The position numbers and the translations under genes are program-made. The notes under the pieces are model-generated. The model did not search any database. It saw only the letters and a program-made list of their open reading frames with translations, and was not told the origin of the DNA. DNA of 33,901 bases, taken from the NCBI GenBank assembly GCA_913062525.1, contig CAJXWA010000015.1, positions 1-33,901 on the forward strand, written 5' to 3'. Below, piece by piece: positions 14,994 to 23,010 of this stretch (position 1 is its first letter; each line of letters starts with the position of its first letter). Origin of the DNA: an uncultured Alphaproteobacteria bacterium (GTDB lineage: Bacteria; Pseudomonadota; Alphaproteobacteria; Sneathiellales; Sneathiellaceae).

Positions 14994-16421
14994 CTAGTCG
15001 GTCACATTGATCGTGCTTTTCATTCCCAGTGCGGCATGTTCTAGCAAATGACAATGTGACAGCCATTCCCCAAGGTCTGCCGGTACAACGCCAATATCAA
15101 GCGACCCATCATAATCAAGTAGAGCTGTATCTCTGAAATAGGGCTCGTTTACCGGAACGCCATCTCTTGCTAGGACTTTGAAAAAGACGCCGTGAATATG
15201 GACCGGATGGTATAGGCCCGTTCCATTGTTAAATCGCATGCGATAAAATTTGTTATTTTTGAGCTGAGTAATATCGTGATCCCCAAACACCTTATTGTTG
15301 ATGGTAAATGAGACAAAGGCTTTGTTTGTCCATAGGGAGCTAATATCAAACGCAGTATCAAAATCGAATATGAAATCTGGTTTCTCGTTCAGCGCATTTG
15401 TCCAATCGGGAACCGCGGTGTGGACAGGTAATGGGAAAGTCTTTGGTTTTGCAACTTTTCCTACAATACTAATTTTTGCGATCGTTTGAGGCCCCTCCAA
15501 TGCGCTTCCGCTCGCTTCTCGGTGAAAAAATGTATTGGCTATATGAACAGATTGACCTTCCAGGTTTTCTGGAATGGTGAGATCAATATCTACCCGGTTG
15601 CCAGGTACGATATCGAAAATTTCCACTTGTTGTGGCTCACCCACCAAATTGCCATCAACAGCAATAATCGCTGACGGCAAGTTGGCAAAGGACAGACGAT
15701 AATTTCGGGCATTGGATGGGTTAACAATCCGCAGCCGGATGCGTTCGCCGGCTTTAAAAGTGAACTTTGGCGTGTTCTCTCCATTGATCGTAATGATGTT
15801 TCCAAGGCGTCCGCCGGTGTCTAGAAATTTGAAATCGAAATCTTCATCGAGACTGCCGTCATCCTCTGTTAGGACATCGTCCAACATCCAGACCAGATCT
15901 TGATCGTATTTACCTTCGAATTCATCCTCAACAATCAACGTCCCGTAAAGACCGCGTTCCAATTGCTCGTGTCCGCGTACGTGGGGATGAAACCAGTAGG
16001 TTCCTGCATCTTGGGGAACAAAATCATAGGTGAAAGACTTTCCTGGCTTAACGGGGATTTGCGTTAAAAACGGAACGCCGTCCATGGCGTTGGGCACACG
16101 AACGCCGTGCCAGTGAATGGTAGTGTTTTGCGGAAGTTGGTTGGTGAGAGTAACCTGTACCCGGTCCCCTTTTTGAACTCTCAAAATGGGACCGGGAAGC
16201 TGTCCGTTATAGGCCCATCGGGTTACGGTTTCGCCGTCCTGCATGATTTCTATTGGGCTGGCAGTTAGATTAAATGCCCTAACCTGGCCTGTGTCCACTG
16301 AGGAGCCCAGAAACGTTTGGAATCCTTCAACGTACGTTTGGGTGCCGGTTTTTTCTGCACTATTTGCAAGTGATGAGATACCAAAAAGCAGACTTGCTAT
16401 CAGCAGTACAAATAAAGGCAT
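14994..16421 (-). CDS. periplasmic multicopper oxidase (laccase/CopA type)
   Basis: A 475-residue three-cupredoxin multicopper oxidase with a Sec signal (cleaved near SLANSA). All four copper motifs are present: HWHG (103-106), HPHVRGH (145-151), HPVHIHG and HCHLLEHAALGM near the C-terminus. The last gives the T1 cysteine, histidine and axial methionine. It oxidises metals (Cu, Mn) or phenolics with oxygen. It has no methionine-rich copper-tolerance loop that I can see. AAGGAAC precedes the ATG. It converges on the XRE gene with a 9-base gap, so it is probably independent of both neighbouring operons. Confidence 0.88.
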   Translation of the reverse strand: MPLFVLLIASLLFGISSLANSAEKTGTQTYVEGFQTFLGSSVDTGQVRAFNLTASPIEIMQDGETVTRWAYNGQLPGPILRVQKGDRVQVTLTNQLPQNTTIHWHGVRVPNAMDGVPFLTQIPVKPGKSFTYDFVPQDAGTYWFHPHVRGHEQLERGLYGTLIVEDEFEGKYDQDLVWMLDDVLTEDDGSLDEDFDFKFLDTGGRLGNIITINGENTPKFTFKAGERIRLRIVNPSNARNYRLSFANLPSAIIAVDGNLVGEPQQVEIFDIVPGNRVDIDLTIPENLEGQSVHIANTFFHREASGSALEGPQTIAKISIVGKVAKPKTFPLPVHTAVPDWTNALNEKPDFIFDFDTAFDISSLWTNKAFVSFTINNKVFGDHDITQLKNNKFYRMRFNNGTGLYHPVHIHGVFFKVLARDGVPVNEPYFRDTALLDYDGSLDIGVVPADLGEWLSHCHLLEHAALGMKSTINVTD

Positions 16422-16610
16422 TCTCGTTCCTTTTATAATCTCCGTCGTGTGATAAAGAGCTTAACCTCCAGAATTGTATTTGCCAAAAACTTTTAAACTC
16501 AACTCTGATTTACTTAAGTGAATATTTCAGAACTTTTCCCACCTGAGTTACTTAATATTAGTATGTTTGTAATATAACTCCTGAGATTATAGAATTTTGA
16601 CCATTTTAGT

Positions 16611-18176
16611 TTGAGTAAAACACTGAAGAAAATAATCTCCTCACATAATCAATCCTATTCATTGTTACGCAATCGGCTTGATGAAAACCCTTTTGACGCT
16701 GGGTTATTGATCGAAATGGGTGCGCTGTTGTTTGCTAACGGCAAAGCATCAGATGCGATGTTGTATTTAATGCGAGCAACTATCCGAAAGCCGGATAACC
16801 CAAGTCTTCTAATGAATATAGGTTTTTGTCTAAATGCTCTCAGCATTCACGGAGAGGCCGTGCGCTATTTTCAAGCGGCATTGGATTTGGGGAGTACGCA
16901 TACAAGGCTTTTAGAAAAAATGTGCGAAAGCCTTGGCCGGATTGGTAAGTATAGCGAGATTGACTCATTGTTGGATCAGTATAAAAAAACCGCACTTAAC
17001 AGCCGCCGCTTGTTGTTGTTATGCGTTGCCAATTATCACTCAATGAAAAACTATGAAGACGCTGCTGAGCTTGCTGATCGCGCGCGCGGGATGAATTTAA
17101 AAAACACCTATACGTCCGCAGCAGCTGATACGATAAAGGCCGCCCTAAATCACCAAACCGGGCGTAAGACAACGCAAAAATTACGGGTAGCATTTCATCT
17201 AAACGAGCAGTTCCATTACGCAATAATGAAGCCAATTTTTGATGCATTGAAACATCATTACGAGGTTGTAATGACATCAGATCCGATTTGGGTAAAGAAG
17301 TTCGATCCGGATTTAGTTTTTGTTGCGAATAGGCAAGCGGTGAATTTACGGAAACTCTTCCCAACTGCCAAATTCGTCTATACGCGCCACGGTCTTATCA
17401 GCAAGAATTTTGTCTATGATGCAGCAAGGAGTTGCGATTTTGTCTGCGTGAGTAGTGAAGATCAACAAAAACAATTTGTCGAAGAAGGAAAGTTTAGGGA
17501 AGAGAAGGTTTGGGTGACGGGGTATTCGCAGATGGATCCCTTATTTAGAGACGAACCCCCTACTGTGGAGTTGCCACTTCGGCCAGATCATAAATGCGTT
17601 TTATACGCGCCCACATTTACGCGTGGCCTATCTTCAATCCCAATGATGCTTCCCCATATGACTAAGGCATTCTTTAATGAGATGAAGGATGTAGATTTTG
17701 TCATTAAAACGCATCCGCTAACTCAGAAAACAAGTGGTGATTGGGTGATTAAACTTCAGGAAATTGCACAGACATTTGAACATGTTCATCTTGTTGATGA
17801 TATAGCAGCAGATATCGTTCCGCTTTTAAGTGGTGCTGATGTTTTGATCTCGGATGTCTCGAGTGTCATGTTTCAGTTTTTGGCTCTAGATAGGCCCATA
17901 ATCGCGTTGAATAATCCCGATCGCCTCCAAGTGAAAGAATATGATCCCAGCGGTATTGAATGGCGATGGCGTGATATGGCCACTGAGATAAACAATATGA
18001 TTGATTTGAGCGCAACTATTAAGGCCTGCTTATCTGATCCATCGAAAAACAAGAAGATTAGAGAAACTTACCGAAACTCTCTTTTTGGAACGATGACGGA
18101 AGGGAAAACCGGAGAGCGCGTTCTGGGCTATGTACAAAAATTATCGCTTTTGGAAGAACGGAATACGCGTGACTAA
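16611..18176 (+). CDS. TPR protein fused to CDP-glycerol/CDP-polyol phosphotransferase domain
   Basis: The 521-residue protein has N-terminal TPR repeats (about residues 25-185). A TagB/TagF-like CDP-glycerol glycerophosphotransferase domain (about 190-510) follows. Diagnostic segments are VYTRHGLISK with a catalytic-type His, VTGYSQMD, VLYAPTFTRG, VIKTHPL, and ADVLISDVSSVMFQFLALDRPII. Such enzymes transfer polyol phosphate from a CDP-polyol onto a glycan, lipid carrier or protein. No signal or membrane segment is evident, so it should act on the cytoplasmic face. The start is a TTG without a clear ribosome site; the true start is uncertain by some residues. Its last bases overlap the cytidylyltransferase gene, so the three genes form one unit. 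Confidence 0.85.
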   Translation: MSKTLKKIISSHNQSYSLLRNRLDENPFDAGLLIEMGALLFANGKASDAMLYLMRATIRKPDNPSLLMNIGFCLNALSIHGEAVRYFQAALDLGSTHTRLLEKMCESLGRIGKYSEIDSLLDQYKKTALNSRRLLLLCVANYHSMKNYEDAAELADRARGMNLKNTYTSAAADTIKAALNHQTGRKTTQKLRVAFHLNEQFHYAIMKPIFDALKHHYEVVMTSDPIWVKKFDPDLVFVANRQAVNLRKLFPTAKFVYTRHGLISKNFVYDAARSCDFVCVSSEDQQKQFVEEGKFREEKVWVTGYSQMDPLFRDEPPTVELPLRPDHKCVLYAPTFTRGLSSIPMMLPHMTKAFFNEMKDVDFVIKTHPLTQKTSGDWVIKLQEIAQTFEHVHLVDDIAADIVPLLSGADVLISDVSSVMFQFLALDRPIIALNNPDRLQVKEYDPSGIEWRWRDMATEINNMIDLSATIKACLSDPSKNKKIRETYRNSLFGTMTEGKTGERVLGYVQKLSLLEERNTRD

Positions 18177-18861
18177 AGGAAAATCGGTAAGCACTATCAT
18201 CTTGGCAGCAGGAACTGCGGAAAGAATGGGCGGCGGTGGAAAAGCCTTCCTCAAGGCTGGCGGCCAAACATATCTTGCCCGTCTTGTCGCATTATTCAGC
18301 CAATATTCCCAGCAGGTTATTGTGGCATTGAATGCGGAAGATTTGCACAATTTGGATGCCGATCATACGACGCTTGCCTGCCTATTTATCCAAGGTGGGG
18401 CAACCCGGCAAGAAACCATCGAACGTGCATTTCAGGAATGTAGAGGCTCCCTGATACTAATACATGAAGTTGCAAGGCCGCTTGTGACAGCCGCTGACAT
18501 TACAGCGCTGGTTGATTGCGCAAATAGTCATTCTGCAGTTACTCTGGTAAGTCCGATCAAATCACGTGATAGCCTTTCTTATGTTCTAGATGGTCATGTT
18601 TTGGCTCCAGTCGAGAGGGAGAATCTGGTAGAACTTAAGACCCCTCAGGCCTATCACTCCAGCACATTGTCTGAGGTATTTACTCGTGCAAAAGAGGAGA
18701 GTTGGCTTGAAAATAGCCTTGTGCCACTTTGCCGGCGGGCAAATATTATTGTTAAGTGTATTCAAGGGTCAGAACAGAATTTAAAGGTGACCTATCCTGA
18801 AGACATTTTGCGTGTTGAAAGAACGTTGAAAATCCGGGATGAGGGCGGACGAAATGGATAA
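18169..18861 (+). CDS. IspD/TarI-like cytidylyltransferase
   Basis: A 230-residue nucleotidyltransferase of the IspD/TarI family, which joins CMP from CTP to a polyol or methylerythritol phosphate. Signature segments are STIILAAGTAERMGGGGKAFL (CTP loop), GATRQETIERAF, IHEVARPLVT, TPQAYHSS and VTYPEDIL. In place of the usual HDAARP motif it has HEVARP, swapping the metal-binding Asp for Glu. I chose the GTG at 18169 because it begins at the conserved start of the fold, has GGAA upstream and overlaps the previous stop by eight bases. An ATG at 18130 is the alternative. Neighbours argue for CDP-polyol synthesis rather than the housekeeping isoprenoid enzyme. Confidence 0.85.
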   Translation: MTKGKSVSTIILAAGTAERMGGGGKAFLKAGGQTYLARLVALFSQYSQQVIVALNAEDLHNLDADHTTLACLFIQGGATRQETIERAFQECRGSLILIHEVARPLVTAADITALVDCANSHSAVTLVSPIKSRDSLSYVLDGHVLAPVERENLVELKTPQAYHSSTLSEVFTRAKEESWLENSLVPLCRRANIIVKCIQGSEQNLKVTYPEDILRVERTLKIRDEGGRNG

Positions 18862-19975
18862 TCTGAACTTTGATGAAGATAAGCTTCACGTTCAGGAAAA
18901 CATCCTGATTGTTGGTGCTGGTGCAATTGGGCGTGGCTTCCTTGCTCCCCATTTTGTCAAACGCGGATTTGAGATTTATTTTGTTGATGTAGCTCCTGAA
19001 TTGGTTTCAAAATTTACGGACCGAGCTAACCCGGTTTACGAAAGTGCCATCGCGTTGGAAGATGGCTATGTGATGCAGCAGGTACCGTTTGCTAAATGTT
19101 ATCTAATGACAGAAGTCAGCATTTCTCTTTCTAAGATGCACTATATTTTTTTCTGCGTGGGCGTTCGTGAATTGAGAGGGGCAGCACAGATTGTCCACCA
19201 AAATTTGAGTGACGGTAACAGCCTGAAAGCAGTTTATTCGGTAGAAAATGATCTTGGATCTGTGGATGTACTTAGAAGCATATTTTCGGATCTGCAGAGT
19301 ATTTATTTTGGTGTTCCAGACGTAATCACAAGCTCTACTGCTCCGGAAGAGTTAAGGAAAATTGACCCTTTATGTGTGGCATCGGAAGTTGGCGAGTTGT
19401 TTTTACAAGGTCCTTATCTGAAATCTGAAACTGAAACATATACGGATGCCTATGTTACAACCCATTGGATTTGTAAAAAATATCTGCACAACACACCTCA
19501 TGCGGCAATCGCATATTTGGGGGCAGAAAAAGATTATGAATTTATTCATCAAGCGACTGCGGACGCTGATATTTATCCTGTGATATTGCGATTGATGGAA
19601 ACTATTCGTTACCTGTTGCATGAAGAGTACGGGATTTCTATGGATTTTCTGTCGGCTTATTTGGATAAGGAAATGAAAAGGTTCCGTAATCCCCGACTGT
19701 TTGACCCGATCTCACGAGTAGCAAGAAACCCTGAACTAAAATTACAAAAAGATGAGAGAATTATCTATGTCGCCAACTTGCTATGTGCCTCTGGCAGGCC
19801 GACGGAGGATATTGCACGTGTGATTAGCGCGGCCTTTAATTACGATCTATGCGATCAGTTCAACGATTTAAAAAATCGGGAGAGTGAAGGCGAATTGCTT
19901 GAGAAAATCTGCGGCATCAAGGAACATTCCGTTCTCGGTCAGCAGGTCCTTGCTGGCATTAAAGTTTTGTCCTGA
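18854..19975 (+). CDS. mannitol-1-phosphate 5-dehydrogenase-like enzyme
   Basis: A 373-residue member of the mannitol/altronate dehydrogenase family. It starts with a Rossmann motif (NILIVGAGAIGRGFLAPHFVKRG). It contains VENDLGS (family N/D motif), SEVGELFLQG and a helical C-terminal domain. It probably interconverts fructose-6-phosphate and mannitol-1-phosphate, or a related ketose and polyol phosphate, with NAD(P)H. I chose ATG 18854, which overlaps the cytidylyltransferase stop by eight bases and has GAGG upstream; ATG 18839 lacks a site. With the two upstream genes it supplies polyol phosphate for a CDP-activated donor. I see no sugar phosphotransferase or mannitol uptake genes nearby, which argues against simple mannitol catabolism. 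Confidence 0.82.
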   Translation: MDNLNFDEDKLHVQENILIVGAGAIGRGFLAPHFVKRGFEIYFVDVAPELVSKFTDRANPVYESAIALEDGYVMQQVPFAKCYLMTEVSISLSKMHYIFFCVGVRELRGAAQIVHQNLSDGNSLKAVYSVENDLGSVDVLRSIFSDLQSIYFGVPDVITSSTAPEELRKIDPLCVASEVGELFLQGPYLKSETETYTDAYVTTHWICKKYLHNTPHAAIAYLGAEKDYEFIHQATADADIYPVILRLMETIRYLLHEEYGISMDFLSAYLDKEMKRFRNPRLFDPISRVARNPELKLQKDERIIYVANLLCASGRPTEDIARVISAAFNYDLCDQFNDLKNRESEGELLEKICGIKEHSVLGQQVLAGIKVLS

Positions 19976-20071
19976 CTTCTTTGTGTTTGCAGCCATACCA
20001 TGCGATTGATATGTTGCGCGCTCCTTGGCTGAATTAACAATCGCAGCCGTTTTAATTTTACAGGCAAGATT

Positions 20072-20653
20072 ATGACCATTGAAACCGACCTTCAGAAACG
20101 CAATGACAACAAATGCGAACTTTGCGCATCAATTGACGGTCTAAGTGTCTTTGAGGTCTCCCATGCGCCAGAGAGTTCTGTAAATGGATCTGCCTATCTG
20201 TGCCCTGTTTGTCAGGATCAGATTATCAATCCGGCTAATATCGACACGGCCCATTGGCAATGCTTGAGCGACAGCATGTGGAGCGAGACTTCAGCGGTTA
20301 AAGTCCTTGCATGGAGATTACTCAGGGTTATGCGGCGGGAGAGCTGGGCTCAGGACCTTCTCGACATGATGTATTTGGATGAAGGTGATCTCGTGTGGGC
20401 TGAAGCGGGCGAAACAGCGATGACCGATGTTGAGGATACACAGCATGTGGACAGTAACGGCGCGGTTTTGGCTGCCGGTGATACGGTTGTTCTGATTAAA
20501 GATTTGACTGTGAAGGGCGCAGGCTTTACGGCAAAGCGCGGGACAGCTGTTCGCGGTATATCGCTTGTGGCTGATAATGCCGATCATATTGAAGGTCGCG
20601 TGAGCGGTCAGCAAATTGTCATTTTGACGAAATTCGTTAAAAAATCGACCTAA
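20072..20653 (+). CDS. PhnA-domain zinc-ribbon protein
   Basis: A 193-residue cytoplasmic protein. The N-terminal part has two CxxC pairs (KCELC and LCPVC) that form a zinc ribbon. The C-terminal 70 residues match the PhnA/YjdM domain: DSNGAVLAAGDTVVLIKDLTVKGAG, KRGTAVRGI, then IEGRVSGQQIVILTKFVKK. Despite the name, PhnA/YjdM is not part of phosphonate uptake proper and its role is unsettled. It is transcribed alone about 100 bases after the polyol operon. Its stop directly abuts the stop of the convergent gene on the other strand. Confidence 0.85.
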   Translation: MTIETDLQKRNDNKCELCASIDGLSVFEVSHAPESSVNGSAYLCPVCQDQIINPANIDTAHWQCLSDSMWSETSAVKVLAWRLLRVMRRESWAQDLLDMMYLDEGDLVWAEAGETAMTDVEDTQHVDSNGAVLAAGDTVVLIKDLTVKGAGFTAKRGTAVRGISLVADNADHIEGRVSGQQIVILTKFVKKST

Positions 20654-21199
20654 TCACATATAAACGAATGTCTTTTTTGGGTTGAAAATTGGATCGTGAT
20701 TGGCTGCTATTAGACGCAGTTTGTCCTTGCTAATGGGGCTATAGAAATCTTTTCCGACATGGATGTAAATTTTTTCTTTTGCGGGGTCTGACACATTTTT
20801 ATTGTCGACACGCCGGAGGGAATGGTAGGGGCGGTTTCCCAAAAATTCCTCTTTTGCGGCATTATTGTGCCGCCAAACACCTTTCCCCCGGTGACGGATT
20901 GACACACTGATCCAACATGATTCTACACTGTGTGGGTTGGCCATTTGCGGTTCGCCAGCGCATTGGAAAAGATGTTGGATGAAGTTTATCCGGGGACGCA
21001 GGAGGGCTCCCACACCGTATATGTGATTGCCGACACCTGTAAATATTAGAGTTTCTGTATAAGGAAGGCTCAAACGGACACGATTTTCTTCCGCCTCGCC
21101 GCCTTCTGCAACCAATCGTATAAATTCTTCTTTCATCTTGTCTGAGCAGTCTTGAGGCCGTCGAACAATTGTTTTTAGATTGTTTAAATTTTTTGGCAT
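20654..21199 (-). CDS. GNAT-like protein, paralogue A of a tandem pair
   Basis: I do not recognise a named family. The 181-residue protein shows GNAT acetyltransferase-like features: a beta strand IYGVGALLRP, then ESCWISVSIRHRGKGV resembling the acetyl-CoA loop, then an aromatic C-terminal strand YIHVGKDFYS. It is closely related in layout to the next gene: both are 181 residues, both begin with an RRPxDCS motif and both end in NHDPxFxPxKxxxY. The two genes abut with stop and start adjacent (TGAATG), so they arose by duplication and are co-translated. Substrate unknown. Confidence 0.6.
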   Translation of the reverse strand: MPKNLNNLKTIVRRPQDCSDKMKEEFIRLVAEGGEAEENRVRLSLPYTETLIFTGVGNHIYGVGALLRPRINFIQHLFQCAGEPQMANPHSVESCWISVSIRHRGKGVWRHNNAAKEEFLGNRPYHSLRRVDNKNVSDPAKEKIYIHVGKDFYSPISKDKLRLIAANHDPIFNPKKTFVYM

Positions 21200-21745
21200 T
21201 CAGCTATACCGCATTTTTTTGTTTGGATCAAAAACGGGATCATGATTTTTAACAATTAAACACAACTTATTATCACTTGTATCAGAGTAGAAGTCGATGC
21301 CCGCTTGAACATAACCAAGTTTTTTAATTGGCTCAGATATCAAATTATTTTCGGCTCTGTGCACACCATGCATCGGCCTGTGTTCTGTATATTTCTGAGT
21401 TGTCTTGTATATGCTAGATAATGCCCCCTGATTTCTATAGTTGGGCAAAATAGATGCCCAGCAAGCTTCGAGACTATGCGGATTATACATTTCAGGAACA
21501 GTCGCTTTTTCAAAAAGGTGCTTATGAAATTTGGCGTTAGGATAGCGCAAAGCACATACGCCAATAACCACTTTTTCCTGCATGACGAAAATCAACATTT
21601 CTGCCGCAGGTACACCTCTATTCAAATTTTCAACAGGGACCTCGCCACTGGCTAGGACAATCTTTATAAAAAGTTCAATATTTTGAAGTGAGCAGTCAAT
21701 AGGCCGTCTCAGCATTGCGTGGATCTTGGGTTTATTGTCGCTCAC
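21200..21745 (-). CDS. GNAT-like protein, paralogue B of a tandem pair
   Basis: A 181-residue paralogue of the downstream gene. Shared landmarks in order are RRPIDCS near residue 14, AEMLIFVM, VIGVCALRYP, NPHSLEACWASILPNYRNQGALSSI (acyl-CoA-loop-like), HGVHRAENNLISEP, YVQAGIDFYS and the terminal NHDPVFDPNKKMRYS. The core resembles GNAT acyltransferases, but the usual Q/R-x-x-G-x-G/A loop is degenerate (RNQGAL), so enzymatic activity is uncertain. It is the first gene of the pair; 85 bases separate it from the crotonase gene. Its base composition looks slightly more AT-rich than the neighbours. Confidence 0.6.
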   Translation of the reverse strand: MSDNKPKIHAMLRRPIDCSLQNIELFIKIVLASGEVPVENLNRGVPAAEMLIFVMQEKVVIGVCALRYPNAKFHKHLFEKATVPEMYNPHSLEACWASILPNYRNQGALSSIYKTTQKYTEHRPMHGVHRAENNLISEPIKKLGYVQAGIDFYSDTSDNKLCLIVKNHDPVFDPNKKMRYS

Positions 21746-21830
21746 TTCAAAATCTCCTAATGTTTGATCAGTCAGTGTCAGAAAATTACATAGTTATCCA
21801 GATTTCCTAAAGTTTTCTTTTCAAAATTAA

Positions 21831-22613
21831 TTACCGCCCCTTCCAGACCGGTTTGCGTTTTTCAATGAAAGCTTTACGCGCTTCACGGCTGTCTTCAGAG
21901 CCAAAAGCGACTGCCATGGCGTCAAGCGCAGTTGGCGGAACTTGCTTGAAATCCATCCCTTCTACCCGGTACATCAATTCACGGGAGATTTTAAGGGCGA
22001 GCGGAGACATGCTTGCGATTTTTTCTGCAAGTTTAATTGTCTCTGACCTTAATTCTGCACGAGGGACCATTTGGGTGATGAGTCCAAGTCTTTCGGCCTC
22101 ATCGGCCTTGATCGGATCTCCAGTGAATATTAAGCGTGCTGCTTTCATCCGTCCAATAAGTTTTTGTAAGTGCCAGACATGCATACCTGGAGGTGCTGCA
22201 AGGTTAGGTACACCTGGGTATCCAAAATCCGCATCGTCAGAAGCCATGATCATATCACAAGCAAACGCGAGAGTGCAGGCGCCTTCACGGGCATATCCGT
22301 GGACGGCGGCGATAATTGGTTTTGACAGATTCCGGACACGCTCAACGGTTTTAATATAAAATAGGCTAAGGAAATCTTTCATTTCAGTGGGACCGAAGGA
22401 TTCAAGGAAATTGAGATCCACACCGCCAGAGAGTCCTTTGCCATTACCTGAGAGGATAATCACCCGCACATTTTCATCATTATCAGCAAGATCGAGCGCT
22501 GCCAGATAATCATAAGTGAGATCATAGTCGATCAGGTTTGCTGGGGGCCTGTCTAGAGTGATTTCAGCAACATTTCCCGTAACTGTATATTTTAAAGTAT
22601 TGAAATTCTTCAT
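21831..22613 (-). CDS. crotonase-family (enoyl-CoA hydratase/isomerase-like) protein
   Basis: A 260-residue crotonase-fold protein with the CoA-binding oxyanion segment GNGKGLSGGVDL, the second oxyanion segment HGYAREGACTLAFACDMIMAS and the closing FIEKRKPVWKGR. The two glutamates used by classical enoyl-CoA hydratase (E144 and E164 of the rat enzyme) are absent: the matching positions are T114 in ACTLA and G134 in GYPGVP, with the same 20-residue spacing. So a hydratase label is doubtful; isomerase, decarboxylase, thioesterase or hydrolase activity is possible. It is a single gene with no beta-oxidation neighbours in the window. Confidence 0.85.
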   Translation of the reverse strand: MKNFNTLKYTVTGNVAEITLDRPPANLIDYDLTYDYLAALDLADNDENVRVIILSGNGKGLSGGVDLNFLESFGPTEMKDFLSLFYIKTVERVRNLSKPIIAAVHGYAREGACTLAFACDMIMASDDADFGYPGVPNLAAPPGMHVWHLQKLIGRMKAARLIFTGDPIKADEAERLGLITQMVPRAELRSETIKLAEKIASMSPLALKISRELMYRVEGMDFKQVPPTALDAMAVAFGSEDSREARKAFIEKRKPVWKGR

Positions 22614-23010
22614 TTTATTTGATTTTATTTATTTAAGGAAATTTTGAGCAGCACCTTATTTTGGCTAGGTTCGCAATCCTCAAATCGTAAAATTCTACTC
22701 CTGTTTTTGATTATTAGTTAGAGCCTAGGCCTCTAACATACCGCTTTCAGGTGGGATCTGTAAATATTTTGTGACTGTTAGGCATAAGGGTTGAACCGGC
22801 GTCCGGTTTCCCAACGCTCGTATTTAAAGAATTTTCAATTTGTAATAAAGCCAAGCAAACTTAAGCTCATTTTAATAAATTTCTATAAAACTACGGAAAA
22901 ATTAGTTTGGATTGATTTCGAAAATACACTTGAAATCAATCATGGTTGCTTAAAATGTTCAGAAAATCTGAGAAGGTTTGTATCAGTTGATTAAGGGAAG
23001 TATTCGGACC
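22614..23010. other. 397-base intergenic region before the chemoreceptor gene
   Basis: This AT-rich stretch lies between the divergent crotonase and chemoreceptor genes. It holds one clear small dyad, AACCGG-CGT-CCGGTT (22794-22808), which could be an operator or leader hairpin. I find no convincing small gene: the longest frame (22791-22994) has no ribosome site and a lysine/leucine-rich composition typical of AT-rich noise. No obvious sigma-28 flagellar promoter is visible. Confidence 0.5.

Noticed and set aside
16611-19975. A mannitol catabolic operon
   Set aside because: No mannitol transporter, phosphotransferase or kinase is present, while a cytidylyltransferase and a CDP-polyol transferase are directly coupled to the dehydrogenase.
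22791-22994. A 67-codon frame upstream of the chemoreceptor gene
   Set aside because: It starts with TTG, has no ribosome site and its composition is that of AT-rich noise. The AACCGG/CCGGTT dyad lies at its start instead.
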